Shown: positions 23,956 through 33,194 of the stretch, piece by piece
Position numbering within the stretch: position 1 is the stretch's first letter
How the letters are laid out: every line of letters starts with the position of its first letter
Assembly (NCBI GenBank): GCA_965206195.1
Contig: CBDBIZ010000011.1
Coordinates: forward strand, 62,001 to 126,000
Reading direction: 5' to 3'
Length of the DNA stretch: 64,000 bases
DNA from: JAAOIF01 sp965206195
Lineage (GTDB): Bacteria > Pseudomonadota > Gammaproteobacteria > PS1 > Pseudothioglobaceae
Program-made: the position numbers and the translations under genes
The notes under the pieces: model-generated
What the model was told of the DNA's origin: nothing
Database searches by the model: none
The model's input: the letters and a program-made list of their open reading frames with translations, nothing else

Positions 23956-25020
23956 ATGAGATATACTGGGCTAATTGAACACTATCGAGATAGACTAATT
24001 GTTAATCAAAGTGCACAAATCATTAGTCTAGGAGAAGGTAACACGCCACTAATTCATCTAAAAAATATCCCTGCCCTATTAGGAAAAGATGCAGCTATTT
24101 ATGTCAAATACGAAGGGCTTAACCCAACAGGGTCTTTCAAAGATCGTGGCATGACTATGGCGGTTACTAAGGCTGTTGAAGCAGGCTCAAAAGCAATTAT
24201 TTGTGCTTCTACTGGTAATACTTCAGCCTCAGCTGCCGCATATGCAGCGCGCGCTGGCATTAAAGCCTTTGTACTAATCCCTGAAGGGAAAATTGCCCTA
24301 GGGAAATTAGCCCAAGCAATGATTCATGGCGCGATAATTATCCAAATCAAGGGCAGCTTTGACGATGGTATGCGTCTAGTTAAAGAAGTGGCAGATCATG
24401 CACCAGTATCGATTGTTAACTCAATCAATCCATTTCGCTTGCAAGGACAAAAAACCGCCGCCTTTGAGATTATCGAAGAGCTAGGCGATGCGCCTGATTA
24501 TCACTGTTTGCCTGTGGGCAACGCAGGTAATATTTCCGCTCATTGGATGGGATACAAAGAATATCATGCAGATGGAAAATCTGCTAACACGCCAAGAATG
24601 CTTGGTTATCAAGCAGCAGGTGCCGCGCCTTTTGTTAAAGGTGCAATGATTGATAATCCAGAAACTGTTGCCACAGCGATTCGCATTGGCCATCCACAAA
24701 GTTGGGATTTAGCACACACCGTTGAGCAAGAATCTGGCGGCTGGTTTGATGCTTATTCTGATGAACAGATTTTAAATGCACAAAAATTGCTCACTGAACA
24801 AGAAGGAATTTTTTGCGAACCTGCCTCAGCTACCTCACTAGCTGGTGCGATAGCTGATGTCAAAAATGGGAAAATTCCTGAAGGCTCTAAAATCGTATGT
24901 ACATTAACGGGTCATGGACTCAAAGACCCAGATACCGCAATAACGCAGTGTTGTGATATAATGATTAACATCAACCCAGTCATGAGTGAGGTACGTGATG
25001 CGATTCTTAATAATATGTAG
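23956..25020 (+). CDS. thrC: Threonine synthase
   Basis: This PLP enzyme converts O-phosphohomoserine to threonine. The 354-residue protein is of the short form. The PLP lysine is in NPTGSFKDRGMTMAVTKAVE, the phosphate loop in PVGNAGNISAHWMGYKEYH, and STGNTSASAAAYAARAG is the substrate-contacting region. AAGGAAA lies 6 bases before the ATG. It follows hom directly, and together they complete threonine synthesis from aspartate semialdehyde apart from homoserine kinase (thrB), which is not in the window. Its end overlaps the start of a small lipoprotein gene. Confidence 0.96.
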   Translation: MRYTGLIEHYRDRLIVNQSAQIISLGEGNTPLIHLKNIPALLGKDAAIYVKYEGLNPTGSFKDRGMTMAVTKAVEAGSKAIICASTGNTSASAAAYAARAGIKAFVLIPEGKIALGKLAQAMIHGAIIIQIKGSFDDGMRLVKEVADHAPVSIVNSINPFRLQGQKTAAFEIIEELGDAPDYHCLPVGNAGNISAHWMGYKEYHADGKSANTPRMLGYQAAGAAPFVKGAMIDNPETVATAIRIGHPQSWDLAHTVEQESGGWFDAYSDEQILNAQKLLTEQEGIFCEPASATSLAGAIADVKNGKIPEGSKIVCTLTGHGLKDPDTAITQCCDIMININPVMSEVRDAILNNM

Positions 25021-25312
25021 TATTGTTTTACTTTCTAGTTGTACAACGCTTACACCTACAAAAAGCAACTACATTGTTGAATTAGCACCGCGCGGCTTGT
25101 CCTCTAATCATAATAATGGCAATCACGTGCTAGAAGTGCGTTTATGTGATGGTGATTATTGTTTATTTGTCGAACCGAGAGAATTAAGACTATTAGGCAT
25201 TGATTTAGGCGAAACTACCGATGAGATATTTACCACTGTAAGCAATATGGATGATTTTGATAGAACTTGGCTTTTTAAAGATTTAGAGCACATCTATTTA
25301 ATAGGTCTATGA
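24998..25312 (+). CDS. Small lipoprotein of unknown function
   Basis: The product from ATG 24998 is 104 residues. Its signal peptide MRFLIICSIVLLSSC ends in a lipobox (LSSC), so it should be lipidated and held at a membrane facing the periplasm. The mature part includes GNHVLEVRLCDGDYCLFVEP, with two Cys that could pair. The gene overlaps thrC by 23 bases and cysM by 4 (ATGA), so it is embedded in the amino acid operon. No family is recognised. The overlap at both ends supports its reality. Confidence 0.7.
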   Translation: MRFLIICSIVLLSSCTTLTPTKSNYIVELAPRGLSSNHNNGNHVLEVRLCDGDYCLFVEPRELRLLGIDLGETTDEIFTTVSNMDDFDRTWLFKDLEHIYLIGL

Positions 25313-26208
25313 CAACATACCAAACTATTGAAGCCAGTATTGGCAATACTCCTTTGGTGAAATTGCAAAGACTCAATCCCAACCCTACTAATACCATTTT
25401 ACTCAAACTTGAGGGTAATAACCCCGCTGGCTCGGTGAAAGACCGTGCTGCTTTTAATATGATTGCCCAAGCCGAACTACGTGATGAAATCAGCCCAGGA
25501 GATACGCTTATTGAAGCTACCAGTGGCAATACTGGCATCGCTTTGGCAATGGTAGCGGCAATCAAAGGTTATAAAATGATACTTATCATGCCAGATAATC
25601 TCTCACAAGAGCGCCGTGATGCCATGAGCGCGTATGGTGCTAAGTTGATTTTAGTAAGCGAAAATGATGGCATGGAAGGTGCACGAGATTTGGCTGATAA
25701 AATGCAAAAAGATGGTAAAGGTAAGCAACTTGACCAATTTTCTAACCCTGATAATTCGAACGTACACATCAACACAACTGCTAAGGAAATCTGGCAAGAT
25801 ACCAATGGCAAGATTACACACTTTGTATCCGCTATGGGCACCACAGGCACTATTATGGGTGTATCCAGTGTACTTAAAGCTAAAAATACCAACATTCAAA
25901 TTATCGGTGTGCAACCTGAAGACGGCGCAAAAATCGCAGGCATTCGACGTTGGCCAAAGGCTTATTTACCTAAAATTTTTGATGCCAGTAAAGTTGATAT
26001 AACCCTTGATATTTCGCAAGCTGCTGCTGAACAAATGACACGTGATTTGGCAACCGAAGAAGGTATTTTTGCTGGCGTATCAAGTGGTGGTGCAGTAAGT
26101 ATAGCAATTAAGTTGTCCAAACAAATTAACAATGCCACCATTGTTACCATTGTGTGTGACCGCGGCGATCGCTACTTATCAACCGGATTGTTTAATACCG
26201 AGTCATAA
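25309..26208 (+). CDS. cysM: Cysteine synthase B
   Basis: CysM is a PLP enzyme that makes cysteine from O-acetylserine and sulfide or thiosulfate. In the 299-residue protein the PLP lysine lies in GNNPAGSVKDRAAFNMIAQA. The substrate loop is EATSGNTGIALAMVAAIKGY and the phosphate loop is AMGTTGTIMGVSSVLKAKN. The CysM-type region (GAKIAGIRRWPKAYLPKIFD) separates it from CysK. It is coupled to the lipoprotein gene upstream. Thiosulfate use would fit a sulfur-oxidising host, but that is inference. Confidence 0.94.
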   Translation: MTTYQTIEASIGNTPLVKLQRLNPNPTNTILLKLEGNNPAGSVKDRAAFNMIAQAELRDEISPGDTLIEATSGNTGIALAMVAAIKGYKMILIMPDNLSQERRDAMSAYGAKLILVSENDGMEGARDLADKMQKDGKGKQLDQFSNPDNSNVHINTTAKEIWQDTNGKITHFVSAMGTTGTIMGVSSVLKAKNTNIQIIGVQPEDGAKIAGIRRWPKAYLPKIFDASKVDITLDISQAAAEQMTRDLATEEGIFAGVSSGGAVSIAIKLSKQINNATIVTIVCDRGDRYLSTGLFNTES

Positions 26209-27501
26209 GTGCGCAGGTATCTCGCTTATCAGTTTCCACATAAAATAACGACCTACCTATCATTACTATTTGGTAGCTTGATGAGTGTGATTATTATCAC
26301 CTTATTTTTGCAAACCAGTGATTATGCGCAGCATCTGTTTAAATATTGGGTTACTGATACACCTTATTTAAGTTTTTTAATCACGCCCATTACTTTTGTT
26401 ACGATTATTTACAGTGTTAAATATTATTGTCATTTTGTACAAGGTAGTGGGATTCCGCAATTGATTGCCGCAACCGATTCACGTAACAAAAACATTCGTG
26501 AACAATTGCTTTCGTTTCGCATTGCACTGGGTAAAATTGGCTTGATATTCTTAGCTATGCTCGGTGGTGCGCCAATTGGCGTTGAAGGCCCAAGCATTCA
26601 TATTGGTGGCTCTATTTTTTATGGGTTTAACCGCTTTCTAAAACTCAAACGCAAGTTTTTAATTCACAGTCTGATTGCCATTGGCGGTAGCGCAGGACTG
26701 ATTGTTGCCTTTAATGCACCGATTGCAGGCGTGTTGTTTGCCTATGAAGAAATTGGACGCAAGCTGAAAAAACAAGCCTTAATTTTAATTGCTATTGTTA
26801 GTGTCATCACTTATATGTTTGCAATACTTTATCGGGGTAATACACCTTATTTTTTAGATTTATCTACACATTCAATCAATTTAGCGCTCATTTGGCAACT
26901 GCTACCTTTAGCAGTTCTAGCAGGTATTTTTGGTGGTATCTTTGCTAAATTAACGCTTTATTTTATCAATAAACTTGTTGTCAATACTAAAATTAAAGTC
27001 ATTGTTGTGGCACTAATATTAGGCTCAATTGTGGCAATATTTAACTACTTATCACAAGGTCAAATTGCCGGCTCAGGACGCCAAGAAGTGCTACAAATAC
27101 TTGCTAATGATAAACTAGGGTTAGATTTTGTGGTGATGAAATACTTTGCCGTGCTTGCCTCATTTGTCTCTAGTATTCCAGGCGGTGCGTTCATGCCAAG
27201 TATTTCAATCGGTGCAGGAATTGGCTCAGAGATGGCAGAGTTGATGACAGCTATAGACTCACAAATTGATACACAAGTCATCATTATCATGGCAATGATT
27301 GCTTATTTAAGTGCAGTAATCAGAGCGCCACTTACTGCTACATTTGTAATTTTAGAAATGACTCTTGCTTTGAATTTACTCATTCCAGGACTGCTCCTTG
27401 CTGTGATTGCTAACTTTATTTCCAAACAAATTCAACAACAGCCAATTTATGAGGCATTAGCGGATATTTTTTTGACACTTAAACCATCTAAAAAGAGCTA
27501 G
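26209..27501 (+). CDS. ClC-family chloride channel or transporter
   Basis: This 430-residue membrane protein has the ClC signatures in order: GSGIPQLIAATD, GGAPIGVEGPSIHIGGSIFY (the gating glutamate is in GVEGP) and SIPGGAFMPSISIGAGIG. The GTG start directly follows the cysM stop. The protein lacks a C-terminal CBS domain. The presence of the gating Glu permits either Cl-/H+ exchange or gated channel function; I cannot place the proton glutamate with certainty. Its 3' end overlaps the convergent batD gene by 14 bases. Confidence 0.93.
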   Translation: MRRYLAYQFPHKITTYLSLLFGSLMSVIIITLFLQTSDYAQHLFKYWVTDTPYLSFLITPITFVTIIYSVKYYCHFVQGSGIPQLIAATDSRNKNIREQLLSFRIALGKIGLIFLAMLGGAPIGVEGPSIHIGGSIFYGFNRFLKLKRKFLIHSLIAIGGSAGLIVAFNAPIAGVLFAYEEIGRKLKKQALILIAIVSVITYMFAILYRGNTPYFLDLSTHSINLALIWQLLPLAVLAGIFGGIFAKLTLYFINKLVVNTKIKVIVVALILGSIVAIFNYLSQGQIAGSGRQEVLQILANDKLGLDFVVMKYFAVLASFVSSIPGGAFMPSISIGAGIGSEMAELMTAIDSQIDTQVIIIMAMIAYLSAVIRAPLTATFVILEMTLALNLLIPGLLLAVIANFISKQIQQQPIYEALADIFLTLKPSKKS

Positions 27502-29095
27502 GATATAACTCTGGTAATAGATCTTTAGTTTTTTTCAACCTGGTACTTTTAATAGTACTTGCCAACACTTGATAGAATTTAGCACCATCCCACGGCTGGT
27601 TCGATTGGTATAAATTTTGTTGCAAAATCAACATTTCATCGGCAAAATCAGCACCTAATTGTTTGGCAAAAATGTTGGTATTTAACAACCCATAACACTC
27701 AAAAACCCAAGCATCTAATGCTCGTTTTGTTGCTCTTGCGTCATTTTTTTTGGCATATTTTTTAATCATTTTCAACTGGTCAATGTCAGTCATTTTTTGA
27801 ATTTTTTCAACTTTTTTAGGCTTTGATGGTCGATAAAACCAACACAACATTAAAGTCAATAACCATAAAGCAATACTAAAAAGCGCAATTGACTTCCAAT
27901 AAGTAGGCTTGCTTAATATTGGCTTTATTTTGGTTGTGTTAACACTAATATCTCGGTCTTCTAACTTGGGTAGAACCAACGTTTTTGGCTTATCAGATGG
28001 TGGCTCAACCTGAATTTTTACCTCGGCAAGACGCGCTATTTTAGTCTTGTTCTCATTGGTATCAAACCAAGTAAGTTTGATTTCTGGTAGTATTTGTTCA
28101 CCAAAACGATTGGGGATAATTAAAATATCTTGTGCAACCATGCTGATGATATTGTTAGTCTTTAATCGCTCAGTACTTGAATTACTGTCTGCATATTGTT
28201 CAAATAAAGAATTGTTGCTAAATTTTAAGGGCGGCACTTGAATAGCACTTTGAGCACTAACTTTAATCATAATTTGACGAACAAATGGCTCGCCAGCAAT
28301 AATTTTTTGACTTTTATCAAGCGGTTTTTCACTCAGCTCAACTTGCATTGCTGGTAGCCAATATTCGCCCAATGGATAATTTTCATCCGCAGCTAGCACT
28401 GTCAAATTGCTAGACTCAGCAAATAACAAAACTTGATTAGAACTGCCAACAGAAACCGTTTGCCTAATGCCCGGAATACTAAACTTGCCAATTTTTTGTG
28501 GATAAATGGCAAAATTAAAATCTTTTTTCCATAATGGCTGATTTTTAAAATTGACTTGGGTATTGGCTTGTGCTATTTTTTTGACTTTGACATTGGCTAT
28601 CTGCGGGGTAAAATCTAATTGTGTATGTTGAATTTTGGAGTGTGAATACAAACTCACAGTATAAATTACTTGCTCCTGCACCATCGGATTGAGGTTACTA
28701 AGACTGGTTTTAATAAAAATAATGTTTTTCTCAAAACTTGCCTCATCCACAGCGTCAACCTTTATCTTAATTGGTTTAGATGTCTGTCCACCCACCTCAA
28801 ACGTAGGAATTATCAGCTCACCTATGCGTTTTGGCTGTAACGTTAAGCGTAAATTAATAGCACTAGAAACTTTGCCATTAATGGATTGACGCGAACTAGA
28901 TTGCGCTCGATTAACAATATTAAAATCTTGTGTTAAGGCACTAATATCAAGTGTTTGATTACCAGATACATTGTCAACATCAATTAAAACTGTCAGATTG
29001 TCAACGCTACTAATTTGAGTTTTATTAACTCTAACTTGGATAGTTGCAAAAGCATTATTTATCAAAAACAATAAAAGCAGTGTAATTCTTACCAT
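27488..29095 (-). CDS. batD: BatD-like protein of the aerotolerance operon
   Basis: This 535-residue protein starts with a signal peptide (MVRITLLLLFLINNAFATIQ). It continues with beta-rich domains (RVNKTQISSVDNLTVLIDVD, RIGELIIPTFEVGGQTSKPI) and has a membrane segment near residue 410 (SIALFSIALWLLTLMLCWFY) before a cytoplasmic helical tail. This is the layout of BatD/oxygen-tolerance proteins. It is the last gene of the moxR-bat operon and overlaps batC by 7 bases. Bat proteins are thought to assemble with MoxR in envelope stress tolerance; the biochemical role is unsettled. Confidence 0.9.
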   Translation of the reverse strand: MVRITLLLLFLINNAFATIQVRVNKTQISSVDNLTVLIDVDNVSGNQTLDISALTQDFNIVNRAQSSSRQSINGKVSSAINLRLTLQPKRIGELIIPTFEVGGQTSKPIKIKVDAVDEASFEKNIIFIKTSLSNLNPMVQEQVIYTVSLYSHSKIQHTQLDFTPQIANVKVKKIAQANTQVNFKNQPLWKKDFNFAIYPQKIGKFSIPGIRQTVSVGSSNQVLLFAESSNLTVLAADENYPLGEYWLPAMQVELSEKPLDKSQKIIAGEPFVRQIMIKVSAQSAIQVPPLKFSNNSLFEQYADSNSSTERLKTNNIISMVAQDILIIPNRFGEQILPEIKLTWFDTNENKTKIARLAEVKIQVEPPSDKPKTLVLPKLEDRDISVNTTKIKPILSKPTYWKSIALFSIALWLLTLMLCWFYRPSKPKKVEKIQKMTDIDQLKMIKKYAKKNDARATKRALDAWVFECYGLLNTNIFAKQLGADFADEMLILQQNLYQSNQPWDGAKFYQVLASTIKSTRLKKTKDLLPELYPSSF

Positions 29096-29946
29096 GATAT
29101 TTGACCTTGAGTGTTGCTAAACTTACTGCCTTGCTGCTGGCGCAGATATTGTTCAATTAAAAATTTTTGTCTTAATAGCTCAATTGGCGGTGCCTTTACT
29201 TGTTTAAAAATTTGCTCTAGACGTTGTTTATTAATTTGCTGTTGAATACCTTGTTGTTTTATTTGTGTAGTCTCTTGTTTCTCAGATGGTTTTTGTGCTT
29301 TTCTTTGACCAGCTTGCTGTTGTTTGTCTTGAGATTCTTTTGACTTATCAGATTTGTCAGAAGATTCTTGTTTATTTTGTTGCTCAGAATGCTTGTCTTT
29401 TGCTTGTTGTTGGTTTTGCTGAGATTTTTCTTGATTGTTTTGATTGTCTTGTGACTGTTGTTGTTGGTTTTGCTGAGATTTTTCTTGATTGTTTTGATTG
29501 TCTTGTGACTGTTGTTGTTGGTTTTGCTGAGATTTTTCTTGATTGTTTTGATTGTCTTGTGACTGTTGTTGTTGTTGTGCTAAGAGCTGCTTTACAAGTG
29601 CTAGATTATGTTGCATATCGGGGTAATTTTCACTGTTTTTAGCAACATTTTTATAAGCCTTAATCGCCTCAGTATATTTTTTTTGTTGTACCAAAGCGTT
29701 AGCATAATTATAATGCTGTGCTAAATTTTTAAAATGCTCAGCAGCAAGCTCGAACTTGCCTGCTTTATATAGGGCATTAGCCTGCCAAGATTCATCTTCA
29801 AACAATTGGGCTGATGCTTGGTATTCGTGCGCATCATATTTTTCCTTGGCAATTTGGTCTGACGTTTGCCATGCCGTATCAAGCCAATTTAATTCTTGAG
29901 CAAATACGCTTTGAAAAATTAATAATAGCAATATAAATAATTTCAT
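29089..29946 (-). CDS. batC: BatC-like TPR lipid-exported protein with Gln-rich repeats
   Basis: After a signal peptide (MKLFILLLLIFQSVFAQELN), residues 30-115 hold TPR helices (AHEYQASAQLFEDESWQANA, YKAGKFELAAEHFKNLAQHY). There follows a low-complexity Gln/Asn/Lys region with three copies of an 18-residue unit (QQQQSQDNQNNQEKSQQN), then a helical tail ending KFSNTQGQISW. It is 285 residues long. It overlaps batB by 4 and batD by 7 bases. The Gln-rich linker is probably disordered and likely variable between strains. The name follows operon order; some authors call this gene batB or batE. Confidence 0.85.
   Translation of the reverse strand: MKLFILLLLIFQSVFAQELNWLDTAWQTSDQIAKEKYDAHEYQASAQLFEDESWQANALYKAGKFELAAEHFKNLAQHYNYANALVQQKKYTEAIKAYKNVAKNSENYPDMQHNLALVKQLLAQQQQQSQDNQNNQEKSQQNQQQQSQDNQNNQEKSQQNQQQQSQDNQNNQEKSQQNQQQAKDKHSEQQNKQESSDKSDKSKESQDKQQQAGQRKAQKPSEKQETTQIKQQGIQQQINKQRLEQIFKQVKAPPIELLRQKFLIEQYLRQQQGSKFSNTQGQISW
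29410..29572. repeat. 54-bp tandem repeat, three copies, inside batC
   Basis: Three nearly identical 54-bp units encode the 18-residue Gln/Asn-rich repeat of BatC. The unit is in frame, so copy-number change by slippage would alter linker length without disrupting the gene. Confidence 0.85.
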
Positions 29947-30893
29947 TGTCTCAATTTTTGATGAAAAAATAATAAAAATAGTGGCAGTAAAATCAATACA
30001 AAATAAATCCCGCTATCAATAGCAATACTCACCTGTTGATTTTGCTGTTTGACTTTATTGTTGAATGGATCAAAAACGTTAAAACGCACAAAGTTATCAA
30101 TATTTCCAATGTTTAACTCTTGATATAGTCCGCCTGTTGACTCCGCTAAGCGTCTCAGTAGGCGTTTGTTAGTGGTGGTATTTTGGGTTTTTCCTGCGTG
30201 TTCAAATTCAACCGTTTGAGCTTTACTAATGGCAATGACTGAGATTTTTTGCCCCAATTTCTTTGCTGATTTGAGTGCCTCAGAGGCAACATTTTGTGCA
30301 TCACTCAGTAATAAAATATTGGCTTTGATGTTTTTCTTAGTGAGTAATTCATCTGCATATTGAAACGCTAAATCCAGTCTTGAGCCTGGGCTTGGCAAGC
30401 TGTTCACAGTTAAGCCTTGAAGTAAATTTAGCATGGGTTTATCATCAGTACTAGCAGGTGAAATTAAATACGGCTCAGCTGCAAAAACCATTAACATAAC
30501 TTGATTAACATCCTGTATTAAAAATTGCTTAATCAATAAAATAGCGCGTTTTAGCCTTGATGGAGCGACATCTTTAGCACGCATTGAAGGCGAGGCATCG
30601 AGTATGATTAAGGTGGTTTTTTGTTGCTGATAAACTGGAGTATTTTGCTTGAAAAAACTAACTCCACTCAAAGCAATAAGCGTTAAAACCAGTAGTATTG
30701 GTAGTAAAAAATTAGCAAGATTTTGTCTGGCTAAATGTTGCTGGCTAAGTCTTGGTAAAAGGTTTTTATCAATAACACTTTGCCAATTACTAACGTGCGT
30801 ATTTTTATAAGAAAAAAACCACCAAATCAACAGCGTGGGAATAATAGCGAGTAACCACAGTGGACGAATCAATTCAATAGTCTCAATCATCAC
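29943..30893 (-). CDS. batB: BatB-like von Willebrand factor A membrane protein
   Basis: This 316-residue protein has two N-terminal membrane segments (LWLLAIIPTLLIWWFFSYKN and FLLPILLVLTLIALSGVSFF), then a VWA domain with MIDAS motif TTLIILDASPSMRAKDV (Asp-x-Ser-x-Ser). A final membrane segment (IYFVLILLPLFLLFFHQKLR) ends it. It overlaps both neighbours by 4 bases. With BatA it is expected to form the VWA pair of the Bat complex at the inner membrane, with the VWA domain in the periplasm or cytoplasm depending on topology, which the sequence alone does not settle. Confidence 0.92.
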   Translation of the reverse strand: MMIETIELIRPLWLLAIIPTLLIWWFFSYKNTHVSNWQSVIDKNLLPRLSQQHLARQNLANFLLPILLVLTLIALSGVSFFKQNTPVYQQQKTTLIILDASPSMRAKDVAPSRLKRAILLIKQFLIQDVNQVMLMVFAAEPYLISPASTDDKPMLNLLQGLTVNSLPSPGSRLDLAFQYADELLTKKNIKANILLLSDAQNVASEALKSAKKLGQKISVIAISKAQTVEFEHAGKTQNTTTNKRLLRRLAESTGGLYQELNIGNIDNFVRFNVFDPFNNKVKQQNQQVSIAIDSGIYFVLILLPLFLLFFHQKLRQ

Positions 30894-31837
30894 TCACGCC
30901 TCAACATCAATAGTATAAGTAACAGCAAAAACACAAACAAAGGGTAGAAAAATAAATCTTTATAAATTTGGTAGGTTAGTTTTTCTTCTGAATCTTTTTC
31001 CAAGGCATCTACCTTGGCATAAATTTGTGCTAAGGCATCGGTATTTTGCGCCAGAAAATACAAACCGCCTGTTTGCTTGGCAATATCTCTAAGTGCTGCC
31101 TCATCAATACCAGTGGCAAAAATACTACGTCTTGCATCCAATCCAATGGTATAGATTTTGATATTTTGCTCCCTAGCAATTGCTGTTGCTTGCTCAACGC
31201 TGATATGGCCTGCAGTATTTTGTCCATCTGTTAACAGGATTAACGCTCTAGGTTTGCTCGCCTGCTGATTGTCTTGAAAATGTTCAGTAGCAACAATAAT
31301 ACTATCACCAATGGCGGTATCCTGACCGGCCATGTTAATTTGTAGCTGATGCAAATAAGATTTAATAATATTTTTATCAAAAGTGAGTGGCGAATATAGA
31401 AACGCTTTAGAGCCAAATACTACCAAACCGATACGATCACCTTTACGCTGATTAACAAAATCAAGTGCAGTTTTCTTGACCCCACTGAGTCTATTCACCC
31501 ACCTGCCATCAATCACAAAATCGCGCTCAGACATCGAATTCGATAAATCAATACTCAAGATAATATCCCTGCCTTTAGTTGGCAACTCTACCAATTCATC
31601 AATCCAAATCGGCTTGGCAATCGCTAGTAATAAAAATACCCATGCCAGCCAAAGTAGCGCTTGTCTAATATTTAAACGCTGACGGTTATTAGAAAAATCC
31701 TCGAATGCATTCAGACTCGAAAACAGTGGCAGACGAATACCAAATCCAGTAGCACTTTGCGTACTTTTAAGCCAATATAACACAACTGGCAAAGGCAGCA
31801 AAAATAACAAATATAGCCATTCAAATCTAAACACCAT
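30890..31837 (-). CDS. batA: BatA-like von Willebrand factor A membrane protein
   Basis: The 315-residue product from ATG 31837 starts MVFRFEWLYLLFLLPLPVVL. It has a second membrane segment (ALLWLAWVFLLLAIAKPIW), a VWA domain with the MIDAS motif ILSIDLSNSMSERDF and the downstream Thr/Asp positions (SPLTFDKN, LLTDGQNTAG), and a C-terminal membrane anchor. An in-frame upstream extension to 31879 lies inside the preceding gene and has no ribosome binding site, while GTGGG precedes 31837. The gene overlaps DUF4381 upstream and batB downstream. Confidence 0.92.
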   Translation of the reverse strand: MVFRFEWLYLLFLLPLPVVLYWLKSTQSATGFGIRLPLFSSLNAFEDFSNNRQRLNIRQALLWLAWVFLLLAIAKPIWIDELVELPTKGRDIILSIDLSNSMSERDFVIDGRWVNRLSGVKKTALDFVNQRKGDRIGLVVFGSKAFLYSPLTFDKNIIKSYLHQLQINMAGQDTAIGDSIIVATEHFQDNQQASKPRALILLTDGQNTAGHISVEQATAIAREQNIKIYTIGLDARRSIFATGIDEAALRDIAKQTGGLYFLAQNTDALAQIYAKVDALEKDSEEKLTYQIYKDLFFYPLFVFLLLLILLMLRRE

Positions 31838-32267
31838 CAACCCACTTTTGACAATAATTAAGTAGCATTTGCTTATCAATACTTGGCTGGGATTGATACA
31901 TGGTTTGTGAAAATAGTAAACGCAACTGCGTATTAATCGCTAATTTTTCATGTAAAAAATCTTGCCATTGTTTCTCATTTAGGGTTTTGATATTACTATT
32001 AGGATAAAGAAAATCAGCGTACGAGCGCAAAATCAACAAGCATTCAATCGCAGGATTGTTATTATCCATAGCATCTTTTAGTAATTGTTTAACTCGAATT
32101 TTTAATTGCTGTTGTTGTTTAAACTTAATCAAATAAAAAATCAAAATCAATAGTACAATGATTACCAAAAAAATCACAAGCCACCAACCCCAAGCCAGCT
32201 GCCAGCCAATCTCACTTCGAGTGTGGATGTCTTTTAACTGCAATAATAAGTCTGAATGATTATTCAT
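31827..32267 (-). CDS. DUF4381 membrane protein of the bat operon
   Basis: This 146-residue protein has one membrane segment (WQLAWGWWLVIFLVIIVLLI) after a short N-terminal region and a cytoplasmic helical C-terminal domain (EKQWQDFLHEKLAINTQLRL). DUF4381 proteins lie between DUF58 and batA in proteobacterial bat operons, as here. The C-terminal part resembles a scaffold linking the VWA proteins with MoxR/DUF58, but that is inference from gene order. It overlaps batA by 11 bases. Confidence 0.85.
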   Translation of the reverse strand: MNNHSDLLLQLKDIHTRSEIGWQLAWGWWLVIFLVIIVLLILIFYLIKFKQQQQLKIRVKQLLKDAMDNNNPAIECLLILRSYADFLYPNSNIKTLNEKQWQDFLHEKLAINTQLRLLFSQTMYQSQPSIDKQMLLNYCQKWVDGV

Positions 32268-32273
32268 AGCCTA

Positions 32274-33182
32274 TCATAAATCTAGTGCGATGGTTTTCAA
32301 ATCAATAGTGGTCGGAATTTGTTGCAATTGAATTTTATTATTACGTGAAAACTGAGTTAAAAACGTCCGCTTTTTGGCAAAAAAATCACGATAAACGCTA
32401 CGATTATGTTTACTATTTAAGTGCATTATTTGTGTCTTGCCATTATTATTCACCCAATAATTATCTGCTTTTGGCGGCGTGTGTTCTAAAGGGTCATAAA
32501 TAAAGCTCAGTAATACTTGGTTGCGCTTGGATAAACGCCTAACCCAGGCTTGTGCCTTATCATTAAAGGTAAAAAAATCACTAATAATAATTGCTAAAGA
32601 GCCTGATTTTGCCGCACGACTAAGGCGTGATAGGGAAAATTCAAGCGTATTAGGTTGCGATTTTGAATGATTAATATCAATATCACGTAGCGCCTTTTCA
32701 TGCAAGTCAACCAAGGCACAAATCAGCAAATTAATGACTGTCTTGGGGGTTTTTGGCCTAATTTCAAGATGATGATTTTCGCTATAAATAATAGCACCAA
32801 TTTTGTCATCAAACTTCATGGCTAAAAATGCAAATAAAGTCGCAAGCCTAGCAGCAATCACTGATTTAAACGCTTTTTTACTGGCAAAAAGCATACTACT
32901 ACTGATGTCAATCAGTAAAAAAATCGGCCTTTGGCGCTCTTCTTTGTAAGTTTTTATGTAGGTTTTTTGCAGTCTAGCACTGCTTTTCCAATCAATTGAA
33001 CGAATATCATCACCAAATTGATATTGACGGATTTGATCAAAATTCATGCCTTGGCCTAATATTTTGCTGCGTCGTAAACCGCTATTATTACTCTTTACAA
33101 GTCGATTACTATTAATGATAGGGTTTAATAATTGCCCAACCTTAATTAATTCGTCTCTGGTTAAATCAACGCCGATGGTCAT
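32274..33182 (-). CDS. DUF58 domain protein, MoxR partner
   Basis: The 302-residue protein has the DUF58 core QYQFGDDIRSIDWKSSARLQ, followed by a degenerate VWA fold with MIDAS-like IFLLIDISSSMLFASKKA. No membrane segments are present, so it is likely cytosolic. It lies 12 bases downstream of moxR; the MoxR-DUF58 pair is the conserved heart of this type of operon. VWA proteins of this kind bring MoxR AAA+ ATPases to targets. Confidence 0.92.
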   Translation of the reverse strand: MTIGVDLTRDELIKVGQLLNPIINSNRLVKSNNSGLRRSKILGQGMNFDQIRQYQFGDDIRSIDWKSSARLQKTYIKTYKEERQRPIFLLIDISSSMLFASKKAFKSVIAARLATLFAFLAMKFDDKIGAIIYSENHHLEIRPKTPKTVINLLICALVDLHEKALRDIDINHSKSQPNTLEFSLSRLSRAAKSGSLAIIISDFFTFNDKAQAWVRRLSKRNQVLLSFIYDPLEHTPPKADNYWVNNNGKTQIMHLNSKHNRSVYRDFFAKKRTFLTQFSRNNKIQLQQIPTTIDLKTIALDL

Positions 33183-33194
33183 ACAAATATCAAC

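Noticed and set aside
29286..29642. Frame on the plus strand opposite batC with repeated FAEIFLDCFDC
   Set aside because: It is the antisense shadow of the 54-bp repeat in batC and has no ribosome binding site or known family.
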